Shown: positions 42,691-52,602, counted from the first letter of the stretch. The stretch: 64,000 nucleotides of DNA from Vibrio campbellii CAIM 519 = NBRC 15631 = ATCC 25920 (GCF_002163755.1 NZ_CP015863.1:186001-250000); one strand, 5' to 3'. Notes: a model not told the origin generated them from the letters alone. Translations and numbers: made by a program.

Positions 42691-44520
42691 ATGGCTACTC
42701 CACAGATTGATAAATTAAGAAATATCGCGATTATCGCGCACGTTGACCACGGTAAAACAACGTTGGTTGACAAGCTGCTACAACAATCAGGCACGCTAGA
42801 GTCTCGCGGTGAAGCTGAAGAGCGAGTCATGGACTCGAACGACATTGAGAAAGAGCGTGGCATCACCATTCTTGCTAAAAACACAGCAATTAACTGGAAT
42901 GACTACCGCATCAACATCGTAGATACTCCGGGACACGCGGACTTCGGTGGTGAAGTAGAACGTATCATGTCGATGGTAGATTCAGTACTACTTATCGTTG
43001 ACGCAGTTGATGGCCCAATGCCACAAACGCGTTTCGTAACGCAAAAAGCATTTGCTCACGGCCTTAAGCCAATCGTTGTAATCAACAAGATTGACCGCCC
43101 TGGTGCACGTCCTGATTGGGTTATGGATCAAGTATTCGACCTATTCGACAACCTAGGTGCAACTGACGAACAGCTAGACTTTAAAGTTGTTTACGCGTCA
43201 GCACTTAACGGTTGGGCTGCGCTAGAAGAAGGCGAAACTGGCGAGAACATGGAACCACTGTTCCAAACTATCGTTGAAGAAGTAACTGCACCTCAAGTTG
43301 ACCTAGACGGTCCTCTACAGATGCAAGTTTCTCAGCTAGATTACAGCTCTTACGTTGGTGTTATCGGTGTTGCTCGTGTAACTCGTGGTAGCGTTAAGCC
43401 AAACCAACAAGTAACGGTTATCGGTGCTGACGGTAAGACTCGTAACGGTAAAGTAGGTACAGTAATGGGCTACCTAGGCCTAGAGCGTCACGAAGTTGAG
43501 CAAGCGAATGCAGGTGATATCATTGCAATCACTGGTCTTGGCGAGCTAAAAATCTCTGACACTATCTGTGCACAAAACCAAGTTGAAGCATTACCACCGC
43601 TATCTGTTGATGAACCAACAGTAACGATGACGTTCCAAGTAAACACGTCTCCATTCGCTGGTAAAGAAGGTAAGTTCGTAACTTCACGTAACATCCTTGA
43701 GCGTCTAGAGAAGGAACTGGTACACAACGTTGCACTACGTGTTGAGCAAACAGACGATCCGGACAAATTCCGCGTATCAGGCCGTGGTGAACTTCACCTA
43801 TCTATCCTGATCGAAAATATGCGTCGTGAAGGCTTTGAGCTTGCTGTATCTCGTCCAGAAGTAATCATCAAAGAAGAAGATGGTCAGCTAATGGAACCGT
43901 TCGAGACTGTAACGATCGACGTTATGGAAGAGCACCAAGGCGGCATCATGGAGAACATCGGCCTACGTAAAGGTGAGCTGAAAGACATGTCTCCAGATGG
44001 TAAAGGCCGTGTACGTATGGACTTCGAAATGCCATCACGTGGTCTGATCGGTTTCCAAACTGAGTTCATGACACTGACTTCAGGTTCTGGTCTTCTATAC
44101 CATACATTTGACCACTACGGCCCACACAAAGGCGGTAACATCGGTCAACGTGTTAACGGTGTACTAATTGCTAACGCAATGGGTAAAGCGCTAACTAACG
44201 CACTATTCAACCTTCAAGAACGTGGTCGTCTATTCATCGGTCACGGTGTTGAAGTTTACGAAGGCATGGTTATCGGTATTCACAGCCGCGATAACGACCT
44301 AACAGTAAACGCACTGAAAGGTAAGCAGCTAACTAACGTTCGTGCATCTGGTACAGATGACGCACAGGTTCTTACTCCGCCAATCAAGATGACTCTTGAG
44401 CAAGCACTAGAGTTCATCGATGATGACGAACTAGTAGAAGTAACACCGGAAAGCATCCGTATCCGTAAGAAATTCCTAACGGAAAGCGATCGTAAACGTG
44501 CTTCACGTTCAGCAAAATAA
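42691..44520 (+). CDS. typA: Translational GTPase TypA/BipA
   Basis: 609 residues. G1 IAHVDHGKTTLVDKLLQ, G2 ERGITI, G3 DTPGHADFGG and G4 NKIDRPGARP are intact. The EF-G-like domains III and V and the family-specific C-terminal domain follow (RGLIGFQTEFMTLTSGSGLL, RNVRASGTDD-like KQLTNVRASG). It acts on 50S assembly and stress adaptation. It is divergent from glnA, as in E. coli. Confidence 0.97.
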   Translation: MATPQIDKLRNIAIIAHVDHGKTTLVDKLLQQSGTLESRGEAEERVMDSNDIEKERGITILAKNTAINWNDYRINIVDTPGHADFGGEVERIMSMVDSVLLIVDAVDGPMPQTRFVTQKAFAHGLKPIVVINKIDRPGARPDWVMDQVFDLFDNLGATDEQLDFKVVYASALNGWAALEEGETGENMEPLFQTIVEEVTAPQVDLDGPLQMQVSQLDYSSYVGVIGVARVTRGSVKPNQQVTVIGADGKTRNGKVGTVMGYLGLERHEVEQANAGDIIAITGLGELKISDTICAQNQVEALPPLSVDEPTVTMTFQVNTSPFAGKEGKFVTSRNILERLEKELVHNVALRVEQTDDPDKFRVSGRGELHLSILIENMRREGFELAVSRPEVIIKEEDGQLMEPFETVTIDVMEEHQGGIMENIGLRKGELKDMSPDGKGRVRMDFEMPSRGLIGFQTEFMTLTSGSGLLYHTFDHYGPHKGGNIGQRVNGVLIANAMGKALTNALFNLQERGRLFIGHGVEVYEGMVIGIHSRDNDLTVNALKGKQLTNVRASGTDDAQVLTPPIKMTLEQALEFIDDDELVEVTPESIRIRKKFLTESDRKRASRSAK

Positions 44521-44547
44521 TCTGCTGTAACGGATTCGATTAAGAAC

Positions 44548-44576
44548 AAGCCCCGAGTCATGCTCGGGGCTTTTTG
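44548..44576 (+). terminator. typA terminator
   Basis: AAGCCCCGAG and CTCGGGGCTT pair around a 5-base loop, followed by TTTG. Confidence 0.88.
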
Positions 44577-44595
44577 TATCTAAAGGAATAAGGCT

Positions 44596-45150
44596 ATGCA
44601 GCCAATCGTGATTACGGGTGGTCCTGGGGCGGGTAAAACCACCTTACTGAATGCGTTAGGTGGGTTGGGCTATGCCACCTTTGCTGAGGGCTCTCGCGCC
44701 TTGATTGAACAGCAAAGCCAGCTGGATAACGGTGTCTTGCCTTGGACCAACCTACCTGAGTTCGCTAACTTATGCCTTGAGTTGATGGGTAAGCAAAAGC
44801 AAGACGCACTGAGTCATGAGGTCGCCTTCGTTGACCGTGCTATCCCAGACATCTTGGCATACCTAAAAGTGGGCGGCTGCCCTGTTGAGCAAACCTTCTT
44901 GACCGAGAGTGCTGGGTACCAGAGCAAGGTGCTCACTTGTCGACCTGAAGCCTCTATCTATGTTCAAGATGATGTGCGTCCACACAGTTTTGAAGAGGCC
45001 CTGCAAATCCATCAAACCTTAGTCGATACCTATGCTGAGCTGGGCTATGAGGTGATCGATGTTCCATGGGGTAGTGTCGAAAAGCGTGTTGCGTTTGTTC
45101 GCCAAGTAATGGGCTTAGTGGTCGGGGGAGATGGGGAGAAAGGTGAATAG
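44596..45150 (+). CDS. AAA_28-type P-loop ATPase/kinase-like protein
   Basis: 184 residues with AAAGGAAT upstream. Walker A is ITGGPGAGKTTLLNAL (~6-20), the Walker-B-like segment is EVAFVDRAIPDILAYL (~75-90), and EVIDVPWGSVEKRVAFV closes the protein. It resembles the small predicted ATPases of PF13521, distantly NadR kinase-like. The substrate is unknown. It is a single gene between typA and a convergent DUF2959 lipoprotein gene. Confidence 0.8.
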   Translation: MQPIVITGGPGAGKTTLLNALGGLGYATFAEGSRALIEQQSQLDNGVLPWTNLPEFANLCLELMGKQKQDALSHEVAFVDRAIPDILAYLKVGGCPVEQTFLTESAGYQSKVLTCRPEASIYVQDDVRPHSFEEALQIHQTLVDTYAELGYEVIDVPWGSVEKRVAFVRQVMGLVVGGDGEKGE

Positions 45151-45206
45151 AGGTCGGTAGGTATTCAGCTCACTTAGCGAAGAACTGAGTTTGGTCGCCA
45201 GATAGC

Positions 45207-45232
45207 AAAACCTCCTCACGAGGAGGAGGCTT
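45207..45232 (-). terminator. Terminator of the DUF2959 gene
   Basis: On the minus strand CCTCCTCCTCGTGAGGAGG is followed by TTTTG, just past the stop at 45240. Confidence 0.75.
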
Positions 45233-45239
45233 TATCGAA

Positions 45240-45881
45240 TTACTTTTGATTCAGCTGTTGCAAGAACTTGTCTGATTCAGCAATCGCGGCATTCATTTGC
45301 TTAATTGCGTATTGAATGTCTTTCTCCAGGCTAGAGAACTCGCCTTTCAGTGAGCCGATCGCGCTCGCGTTCAAGTTATGCTTGAGGTAAAGCGTGTTGT
45401 CACGCAGCGTATTCAACACTGGCGTCATCTTGTCTTCTGCACGCTTCATCGCGCTTAGCATACTCTTGTAAGAGGCTTTGGTTTCACGCAGCTTTTGTTC
45501 GCTAGAGCGACGCAGTTTGGCGCTAGTATACAGGTCTAGCTCACCTTGCCACTCTTCAAATAGTGCATCCGACACATCTTCAATTGCAGCAATACGGTCG
45601 CGCACATCTTGCGCCGCTTTTTCGCTGTCTTCGTATTTATCGTTAATGTTGTTGTAGACGCTTTCTAGCTCACCACCATCAAAGTTGGTCAGTGCCGAGA
45701 GGGCTTCTAGCGCACTGGTAAATTCTTCTTGTGCATCTTGTTGAGACTCTTTGGCGTCTTCCACGCGGTCAACCATAATGTCGCGTTTGTGGTATCCCAC
45801 TTGCTCCATTGCTGAATAATATGCGGATTGACATCCTGTCAAAGTGAAAATTGATAGTACAATTGCTAATAAATAAGGCAT
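45240..45881 (-). CDS. DUF2959 lipoprotein
   Basis: 213 residues. The signal peptide ends in LTGC (lipobox, ~14-17), so the protein should be lipid-anchored in the envelope. The rest is almost wholly helical and charged, with heptad-like runs (DRVEDAKESQQDAQEEF, LDLYTSAKLRRSSEQKLRET), matching the DUF2959 family. Function unknown; coiled-coil form suggests a structural or partner-binding role. Confidence 0.85.
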   Translation of the reverse strand: MPYLLAIVLSIFTLTGCQSAYYSAMEQVGYHKRDIMVDRVEDAKESQQDAQEEFTSALEALSALTNFDGGELESVYNNINDKYEDSEKAAQDVRDRIAAIEDVSDALFEEWQGELDLYTSAKLRRSSEQKLRETKASYKSMLSAMKRAEDKMTPVLNTLRDNTLYLKHNLNASAIGSLKGEFSSLEKDIQYAIKQMNAAIAESDKFLQQLNQK

Positions 45882-45916
45882 TCTTATGTCCTCGACGCTA
45901 ATTTATGGGATGAACT

Positions 45917-46861
45917 ATGAACCAGTTATCAGAGAGTTACAAGGTGAGATTGAGCAAGCTCGTGCCGGGGAGCGTCGCGTTTTTCCAATATTTGCTCAAG
46001 CGCATGACGCACGATCGCGTCAATGTTAACGCAGGCTATTTAGCTTACATCACTTTGTTGTCTATTGTGCCGATGTTGACGGTATTGCTGTCGATATTGT
46101 CGAAGTTTCCGGTATTTGAGAATGTGGGCGAAACCTTGCAAGGGTATATCATTGATAACTTCGTCCCCGCTTCTGGTGATGCGGTAAGAACCGCATTGCA
46201 AGAGTTTGTATCGAATACAGGCAAGATGACCGCCGTGGGTGGTGCATTCTTGTTTGTTGCTGCCTTGATGCTGATTTCCAACATCGACAAAAACTTAAAC
46301 TACATTTGGCGAGTGAAAGACAAACGTCGCCCAGTATTCTCATTTTCTATGTACTGGATGGTGTTGACCCTTGGTCCGATTCTGGTCGGCGCGAGTATTG
46401 CCGCAACCTCTTACGTAACATCGCTTAAGCTGATTGAAAACGAAACCTTGTCGGGCGCTTATAACCTGTTTTTGCGCTGGCTGCCTCTGCTGCTGTCATT
46501 CTTCGCATTCATGGGGTTGTACTTCTTAGTGCCAAACAAGAAGGTTTATCTGTCTCACGGCGCTATTGGTGCAGCCATCGCTGCGGTGTTGTTTGAATTG
46601 AGTAAGAAGGGCTTTGCTTTCTACATTACTCAATTCCCTTCTTACCAATTAATTTATGGCGCACTTGCTGCGATTCCGATTCTGTTTGTGTGGGTGTATT
46701 TGTGCTGGTTGATTGTGCTTATTGGTGCGGAAGTCACGGCCGCTCTGGGTGAAAGAGAGCACTGGAGTGACGACTTAGAAATGATACACTCGACCGCTGA
46801 ATTACAATTAACAGATGAAGGAAGCGAGAGTCGTGATAGCGCTAATTCAACGAGTCAGTGA
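45917..46861 (+). CDS. yihY: YihY/BrkB-family inner membrane protein
   Basis: 314 residues with six membrane helices. Family marks include RMTHDRVNVNAGYLAYITLL near residue 30 and VKDKRRPVFSFSMYWMVLTL, FLVPNKKVYLSHGAIGA and YGALAAIPILFVWVYLCWL. It was once annotated as ribonuclease BN, wrongly. Function unsettled. It overlaps dtd by 29 bases and keeps the E. coli order yihY-dtd-yiiD. Confidence 0.92.
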   Translation: MNQLSESYKVRLSKLVPGSVAFFQYLLKRMTHDRVNVNAGYLAYITLLSIVPMLTVLLSILSKFPVFENVGETLQGYIIDNFVPASGDAVRTALQEFVSNTGKMTAVGGAFLFVAALMLISNIDKNLNYIWRVKDKRRPVFSFSMYWMVLTLGPILVGASIAATSYVTSLKLIENETLSGAYNLFLRWLPLLLSFFAFMGLYFLVPNKKVYLSHGAIGAAIAAVLFELSKKGFAFYITQFPSYQLIYGALAAIPILFVWVYLCWLIVLIGAEVTAALGEREHWSDDLEMIHSTAELQLTDEGSESRDSANSTSQ

Positions 46862-47267
46862 AGCCGCCGTTCGTGTAGACGGTGAAGTTGTCGGTGAAAT
46901 CGACCAAGGTCTACTTGTCCTACTTGGTGTAGAGAAGGACGATGATGAAGCAAAAGCAAAACGTTTGATGGAGCGCGTAACCACTTATCGTGTGTTTGAA
47001 GACGATGAAGGCAAAATGAACCTCAACGTCAAACAAGTGAACGGTCAGGTTTTGGTGGTGTCTCAATTTACGTTACCAGCGGATACCAAAAAGGGCACTC
47101 GCGCAGGCTTTTCTCGCGGCGCGCATCCAGCGGATGCAGAACGTCTGTATGACTACTTCTCGGACTTGTGTGAGCAAGAACTGCCAACACAACGCGGTCG
47201 TTTCGCGGCGGATATGAAATTGTCATTAATTAATGACGGTCCAGTGACTTTTTGGCTACAGGTCTAA
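46833..47267 (+). CDS. dtd: D-aminoacyl-tRNA deacylase
   Basis: GTG at 46833 gives the usual 144 residues, beginning MIALIQRVSEAAV; a six-codon longer ATG frame is less typical. Catalytic and fold motifs: LVVSQFTLPADTKKGTRAGF (SQFTL block) and NDGPVTFWLQV (NxGP C-terminus, cross-subunit GP). It removes D-amino acids, and glycine from tRNA-Ala. Its first codons lie within the 3' end of yihY. Confidence 0.96.
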   Translation: MIALIQRVSEAAVRVDGEVVGEIDQGLLVLLGVEKDDDEAKAKRLMERVTTYRVFEDDEGKMNLNVKQVNGQVLVVSQFTLPADTKKGTRAGFSRGAHPADAERLYDYFSDLCEQELPTQRGRFAADMKLSLINDGPVTFWLQV

Positions 47268-47302
47268 TCTGGTAACCACAACATCATGGTCTAAGCTTTA
47301 AG

Positions 47303-47331
47303 CCCAAGTAAATTGAATTTGCTTGGGTATT
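47303..47331 (+). terminator. dtd terminator
   Basis: CCCAAGTAAATT and AATTTGCTTGGG pair over 12 bases around one G, followed by TATTTT. The stem shares the CCCAAGTAA theme of the repeat at 23301. Confidence 0.75.
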
Positions 47332-47375
47332 TTCTCCTAAGGCTTTCATTTGATTTGTGCTTTCAAAGGATTGAT

Positions 47376-48278
47376 ATGTTCAAACTCATAACTCCAAAAA
47401 CAGAAAATCAGCTCAACAAGTACTATCAATTTCGTTGGCAGTTGCTACGCGAACCTTGGCGTATGCCTGTAGGTTCCGAGCGTGATGAGTACGATGGCAT
47501 GAGCCATCACCGCATGATTACCGACAGTCGTGGTCGTCCGATGGCGATTGGTCGGTTGTACATTACCCCAGATAACGATGGCCAGATCCGCTATATGGCG
47601 GTGAAGAACAACCGTCGCAGCAAAGGCATGGGCTCATTAGTGCTGGTGGCGCTTGAGTCGTTAGCTCGGCAAGAAGGGGCGAAGCGTCTGGTGTGTAATG
47701 CCCGTGAAGACGCGATTGCCTTCTATGAGAAGAATGGTTTTGAGCGTCGCGGTGAGCTTACCGATGAACGTGGTCCCGTGCGTCACCAACAAATGGTTAA
47801 ACAGCTTGACCCAATGGCGGATGTGCTACGTCGCCCTGATTGGTGTACCGAGTTGCAACAGCGTTGGGAAGCGCAGATCCCGATCGCGGATAAAATGGGG
47901 ATCAAAATCAACCAATACACAGGTTACCAGTTTGAGTGTAGCGCGCAGCTTAACCCAAACTTGAATCCACACAATACCATGTTTGCGGGCTCTGCTTTTA
48001 CTCTGGCGACACTGACTGGGTGGGGCATGACGTGGCTGTTGATGAAAGAGCGTGGTTTGCACGGTGACATCGTATTAGCAGACAGTTCAATTCGTTATCG
48101 TCATCCGGTCGAGCAGAACCCAGTAGCGAGTACCTCGCTCGATGGCATTAGTGGTGATTTGGACAGGCTCGCATCAGGGCGTAAAGCGCGTATTGTTATC
48201 CATGTGGTGATTTACAGTGGAGACGTACCAGCGGTTGATTTTGTCGGCACGTACATGCTGTTGCCGAATTACTCTTAA
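47376..48278 (+). CDS. YiiD-like bifunctional GNAT/hotdog thioesterase protein
   Basis: The start MFKLITPKTENQ, with AAAGGA upstream, gives 300 residues; a 21-codon upstream extension overlaps the terminator and is rejected. The N-terminal GNAT domain (~1-145) has IRYMAVKNNRRSKGMGSLVL (acetyl-CoA site) and YEKNGFERRG. The C-terminal hotdog domain (~160-300) is YiiD_C-like, with HNTMFAGSAFTLATLTGWGM. In E. coli, YiiD has been named FabY for a role in starting fatty acid synthesis. Synteny with yihY-dtd supports the identification. Confidence 0.9.
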   Translation: MFKLITPKTENQLNKYYQFRWQLLREPWRMPVGSERDEYDGMSHHRMITDSRGRPMAIGRLYITPDNDGQIRYMAVKNNRRSKGMGSLVLVALESLARQEGAKRLVCNAREDAIAFYEKNGFERRGELTDERGPVRHQQMVKQLDPMADVLRRPDWCTELQQRWEAQIPIADKMGIKINQYTGYQFECSAQLNPNLNPHNTMFAGSAFTLATLTGWGMTWLLMKERGLHGDIVLADSSIRYRHPVEQNPVASTSLDGISGDLDRLASGRKARIVIHVVIYSGDVPAVDFVGTYMLLPNYS

Positions 48279-48401
48279 CTACTTAGCTGTTAGTGGGGCA
48301 GGGGGGGCTGGTGTTTCTTGTGGCGCATCTTGGTTAGCTGATGCGCCTTGTTCCGTCACTGAATGGTTCGTCTCTGGTGTATTACGTTCTTCTGGAGACG
48401 C

Positions 48402-50477
48402 TTATTCGTTAATCTCGTTGTTCACTGAGACTTCTCGGACAGAGATAAGCTGCTCTTCGGAATGTGATGTTGCGGTTGGCTCTTCCTCCTCCATCACTTC
48501 TTCACTTATCTCTTCTTCATGCTGTTCTAAGTTGATTGCCGCAATGCGTGTAACCTTGCTTGGTTCGGGGGCGCTTTGTTCTGGCTCCGTTTGCTCTTTC
48601 TGTTTTGGCTTATGTTGGCACTCATTTGTTTCGATTTCGCCACTCAGCACATCACCTTTAATCACTCCACACGTGTCTTTGAGTTGATAAATCACGCCAG
48701 AAAGCGGGTTGTTTGCCATATCAAATTCACCTGACAAGTTACCCGAAACAGCCTTGCCTGAGATGGTCACTGGTTGAAGTTTTACTTCACCACGCTGAGC
48801 ACGTAAACGTAATGGGCTGAAGGTGACCGCCTTGAGTGAATCATCCGCTTGTGACTTCAGGGTGGTATCGCGTAGGTTAGCTTCCACTTCTCCCGACAAG
48901 CTGTAAGCAAGCATATTTTGATCACCCGCCAAGCCTTTTAAATCGAGGCTTAAATCAGAGAAGCCATTGACCGCGAGTGCTGTTGGTAAGTAGGGATGAA
49001 GCAACTGCAGAGGGATTCCATCCGCATTAAGGCTAAGCGCCCAAGGTTGGCTGGTGGTACTGAGGTCGATTTGACCTAAGCCTTCAACATAGCCTTGCTC
49101 TAAAGGAGCAAAAAAACGCGTTAGTTGCCAGAATCCATCATCACTTTGTGTCGCAATCGCAGCGTGTGATGTGATGACTTGGTCGTAACTTGCGTTTACC
49201 ACGCTGGCATCAAGCTTGCCACTCCAAATACCCCAATGACCGTTGTTGTGCTTTACTTCGAGCTGGTCACCTTCCAAATTCAAGCCAGAAAGCTGCCAGT
49301 AAGGCTGTTTGGATAACTGGATAACTTGGCTGCGTTCAATCTCTAATTGCTTCACATTGACTTGCTGGAGCCTCTCCGTGGCTTTTTGCCACCAGTCCAC
49401 CTTGTCATCTGGTTGGATCGCCCATTTCAATCCACTGATAGTCGCGTTGTTGATTTTCCAATGCTCAGGCTCAAACTCACCAGATACCTGCACACGACCT
49501 TGTTGCCAATCCAAACTCAGTTCTTGCAGTTGAATCGAACCTGACTTTAGCGTGGCATTTAAGCGAGGTTCAATCGCAGTTTGATCTTGAAAACTGACGC
49601 TATCAGCTTGCAGAGAAAGCTGCGCTGTTGTCCCCCATAGTGATAGCGGTAAAGAGGCGTTTTCTAGCGATAGCTCTAGGTTTTGCCAATGCCAATCTCC
49701 ATATTCGATATCTGCATTTAACAGATCGAGACTGTTGATATGGCTGATATGAACGGGCAGGGCCTGCCAAGGCTTAGCAAGCAAAGATTGTAGCTGTATG
49801 TTGTCGATTTTTAGTTTATCGACGGTCATGTTTATGATTGACCAACCTTGTGGGTATTGTTCGCCTTGACCCGATACTTCGCTGCCACGCCAGTTAAACG
49901 AGGCGCCGTAAAGGGTGCTGTCTTGCGCTTTGTAATCCACGTCGATGAGTAATTTATCAAAGGCTTCGCCATTCCAATGCAATTGTTCGGCAGAGAGCTG
50001 AATCTCACCGTATGGCACTTGCTGAGTGTCGCTCGACCATATTGGATCTTGGATTTGCACATCTACCCCCGTAATGCTGAATGCATCATCGGCGTAATCG
50101 ATATTCTTCAAGGCGATTTGATGGAAGTAAACGTTGCCCAGCGCCGGCAGTGTTGGCATACCTTGCTGTAGACTCAACCCATCAATCAGCAAGCTGTCGA
50201 CAATCCATTTTCCATCGCGACGAACATCTGGGTTCAGCCAGAGATCGACTTGCTCAATGAAGGGTAGATTTTGTTGTTTGGTTGCCACGCCATTGAGTGT
50301 GAGGTGGTAAGGAAACTCGTATTGAACGTTATCCGCTTGCAGTGGCAAATCGACTAAATCGGAAAACAGATTCCACGTTTGGCGAGAATGCGAGGTGGTC
50401 AGCATGCCTAAAAAGACGGCCGGAACTGCGATCGCCAGTATGAGTATTAGAAGTAGAACTCGACTTGCTGTTTTCAT
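48402..50477 (-). CDS. AsmA-family protein
   Basis: 691 residues. One N-terminal membrane anchor (RVLLLILILAIAVPAVFLG) leads into a long periplasmic beta-rich region with AsmA/DUF748-like strands (e.g. LRLRAQRGEVKLQPVTISGK). The last ~80 residues are an acidic, Pro/Glu/Ser-rich tail that appears disordered. AsmA-like proteins are thought to bridge the envelope and move phospholipids. It stands alone between yiiD (convergent) and pckA. Confidence 0.82.
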   Translation of the reverse strand: MKTASRVLLLILILAIAVPAVFLGMLTTSHSRQTWNLFSDLVDLPLQADNVQYEFPYHLTLNGVATKQQNLPFIEQVDLWLNPDVRRDGKWIVDSLLIDGLSLQQGMPTLPALGNVYFHQIALKNIDYADDAFSITGVDVQIQDPIWSSDTQQVPYGEIQLSAEQLHWNGEAFDKLLIDVDYKAQDSTLYGASFNWRGSEVSGQGEQYPQGWSIINMTVDKLKIDNIQLQSLLAKPWQALPVHISHINSLDLLNADIEYGDWHWQNLELSLENASLPLSLWGTTAQLSLQADSVSFQDQTAIEPRLNATLKSGSIQLQELSLDWQQGRVQVSGEFEPEHWKINNATISGLKWAIQPDDKVDWWQKATERLQQVNVKQLEIERSQVIQLSKQPYWQLSGLNLEGDQLEVKHNNGHWGIWSGKLDASVVNASYDQVITSHAAIATQSDDGFWQLTRFFAPLEQGYVEGLGQIDLSTTSQPWALSLNADGIPLQLLHPYLPTALAVNGFSDLSLDLKGLAGDQNMLAYSLSGEVEANLRDTTLKSQADDSLKAVTFSPLRLRAQRGEVKLQPVTISGKAVSGNLSGEFDMANNPLSGVIYQLKDTCGVIKGDVLSGEIETNECQHKPKQKEQTEPEQSAPEPSKVTRIAAINLEQHEEEISEEVMEEEEPTATSHSEEQLISVREVSVNNEINE

Positions 50478-50571
50478 CCCTGCCCAAACCTATACATAAA
50501 TTGGAGTAAGTGAATATTGAATTACTTAGATAGGCTTAAGCTTGTATCAATCTTGGGCTGGATTCAATAAA

Positions 50572-50593
50572 AAGCCCCTCAAAAGAGGGGCTT
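50572..50593 (-). terminator. pckA terminator
   Basis: On the minus strand AAGCCCCTC-TTTT-GAGGGGCTT is followed by TTTATT. Confidence 0.88.
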
Positions 50594-50637
50594 GAAGATT
50601 GTTTTTGTAGCTAGGTCACTAAGGTCTAGTGAGTGGC

Positions 50638-52266
50638 TTAATTCAGCTGAGGACCTGCTGCCACTAGTGATTTACCTTCTGCGTTGTCAGTGTACTTATC
50701 AAAGTTGTTGATGAAGCGCTCTGCCAAGTCTTTCGCTTTGCTTTCCCATTGTAGAGGGTCAACGTAGGTATCACGTGGGTCAAGGATGTTTGGATCGACG
50801 CCTGGCAGTGAAGTTGGTACTTCTAGGTTGAAGATCGGAATGTGTTTGGTTTTCGCATCTTCAATAGAACCATCAAGGATTGCATCAATGATGCCGCGTG
50901 TATCTTGGATAGAGATACGTTTGCCGCTACCATTCCAGCCCGTGTTCACTAAGTAAGCTTCTGAACCTGCTGCTTCCATACGTTTCACTAGCACTTCAGC
51001 GTACTTAGTTGGGTGTAGGGTTAGGAACGCTGCACCAAAACACGCCGAGAAGGTTGGTGTCGGCTCAGTGATGCCACGCTCTGTACCCGCTAGCTTAGCG
51101 GTGAAGCCAGACAGGAAGTGGTATTTAGTTTGCTCAGGCGTCAGTTTTGAAACCGGAGGTAACACGCCGAACGCATCAGCCGATAGGAAGATCACTTTGT
51201 TTGCGTGACCGCCTTTTGATACTGGCTTCACGATGTTGTCGATGTGATACAGTGGGTAAGACACGCGGGTATTCTCTGTCTTAGAGCCATCATCAAAGTC
51301 GATAGAACCATCGCTACGAACCGTCACGTTTTCTAATAGTGCATCGCGGCGGATTGCGTTGTAGATATCAGGCTCGGCTTCTTTCGATAGTTTGATGGTC
51401 TTCGCGTAACAGCCGCCTTCGAAGTTGAATACGCCGTCGTCGTCCCAGCCGTGCTCGTCATCACCAATCAGTGCACGTTTAGGATCGGTAGATAGGGTAG
51501 TTTTACCTGTGCCAGACAGGCCGAAGAAAACCGCTACGTCGCCTTCTTGGCCCATGTTTGCACTACAGTGCATCGATGCGATGTCTTTCAGCGGAAGGAA
51601 GTAGTTCATCATTGCGAACATGCCTTTCTTCATTTCGCCGCCGTACCAAGTACCGCCGATCAGTTGCATGCGCTCTGTTAGGTTGAACACAGTAAAGTTT
51701 TCAGAGTTCAGACCGTGTTCTTCCCACTTGTCGTTCGTGCACTTCGCGCCGTTCATTACCACGAAGTCAGGTTCAAACGTCGCCAACTCTTCTTCTGTTG
51801 GGCGGATGAACATGTTTTTCACGAAGTGCGCCTGCCACGCTACTTCGGTGATCACTCGAATGCTCAAACGTGTGTCTGGGTTTGCACCACAATAACCGTC
51901 AATCACAAATAGACGCTTACCTGAAAGCTGGTTGGTCACTAGCTCTTTTAGGTCGTCCCATACTTCTTTGTTGATTGGTTTGTTGTCGTTTTTCACTGCG
52001 TCAGAAGTCCACCACATGTGCTCTTCTGTCGTTGCATCTTTAACAATGTACTTATCTTTTGGTGAGCGACCAGTAAAGATACCAGTGTCTACGGCAACCG
52101 CGCCGAGTTCTGTAACCACACCACGTTCATAACCTGTTAGGTCAGCACGGGTCTCTTCCTCAAACAGCATTTCGTAGCTTGGGTTGCGAACAACCTCTTT
52201 AACGTTATGCAGTCCGTGTTTGGTCAGATCAATTGTTGCAGCCTTTGTATGTTCCATAACGGTCAT
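50638..52266 (-). CDS. pckA: Phosphoenolpyruvate carboxykinase (ATP)
   Basis: 542 residues; AAGGAG lies seven bases before the ATG. The P-loop GLSGTGKTTLS, the upstream block HCSANMGQEGDVAVFFG and FEGGCYAKTI are as in the ATP-dependent class, with RSPKDKYIV for substrate binding. It turns oxaloacetate into phosphoenolpyruvate in gluconeogenesis. The long upstream gap (to 52600) holds a palindrome at 52441. Gene order hslR-hslO-pckA is as in E. coli. Confidence 0.98.
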   Translation of the reverse strand: MTVMEHTKAATIDLTKHGLHNVKEVVRNPSYEMLFEEETRADLTGYERGVVTELGAVAVDTGIFTGRSPKDKYIVKDATTEEHMWWTSDAVKNDNKPINKEVWDDLKELVTNQLSGKRLFVIDGYCGANPDTRLSIRVITEVAWQAHFVKNMFIRPTEEELATFEPDFVVMNGAKCTNDKWEEHGLNSENFTVFNLTERMQLIGGTWYGGEMKKGMFAMMNYFLPLKDIASMHCSANMGQEGDVAVFFGLSGTGKTTLSTDPKRALIGDDEHGWDDDGVFNFEGGCYAKTIKLSKEAEPDIYNAIRRDALLENVTVRSDGSIDFDDGSKTENTRVSYPLYHIDNIVKPVSKGGHANKVIFLSADAFGVLPPVSKLTPEQTKYHFLSGFTAKLAGTERGITEPTPTFSACFGAAFLTLHPTKYAEVLVKRMEAAGSEAYLVNTGWNGSGKRISIQDTRGIIDAILDGSIEDAKTKHIPIFNLEVPTSLPGVDPNILDPRDTYVDPLQWESKAKDLAERFINNFDKYTDNAEGKSLVAAGPQLN

Positions 52267-52540
52267 AGGTGCTCCTTATAAGGATTTTTGTAGGGATTTT
52301 GTAAGAATGTTTTAATTTTTATCTGCTCACCATGCTAGCAACGGGGTGGGGATAAAACAGGGATATAGTTCAAAAAATACCCACGATTTAAGTGGGTTTT
52401 AGGTGGCCCGTCACATATTGGTGCGAATAGTTTATCGTGGGCGCAAACCTTTGCGCTAGGGGAAAAGAATTATTAATTATTTAAAATTAAGCGGTTGCTT
52501 TATTACGTCTGAGGTTAGGTAATTAGAGGGTTTGATCACA
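52267..52540. promoter_or_regulatory. pckA upstream region
   Basis: No gene is seen. It contains the perfect palindrome GCGCAAACCTTTGCGC at 52441-52456 (7-base arms, CC centre), about 175 bases before the pckA start and followed by A+T-rich DNA. It may bind a regulator of gluconeogenesis; which one is not known. No CRP site was confirmed. Confidence 0.4.
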
Positions 52541-52567
52541 AAAAGGCCAGCATGATGCTGGCCTTTT
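52541..52567 (-). terminator. hslO terminator
   Basis: AAAAGGCCAGCAT and ATGCTGGCCTTTT pair almost completely. On the minus strand the T-run follows the stem, 36 bases past the hslO stop. Confidence 0.88.
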
Positions 52568-52602
52568 GAAGGGTAAATTACAAGCTTGTTAAGCTATGAA
52601 AA

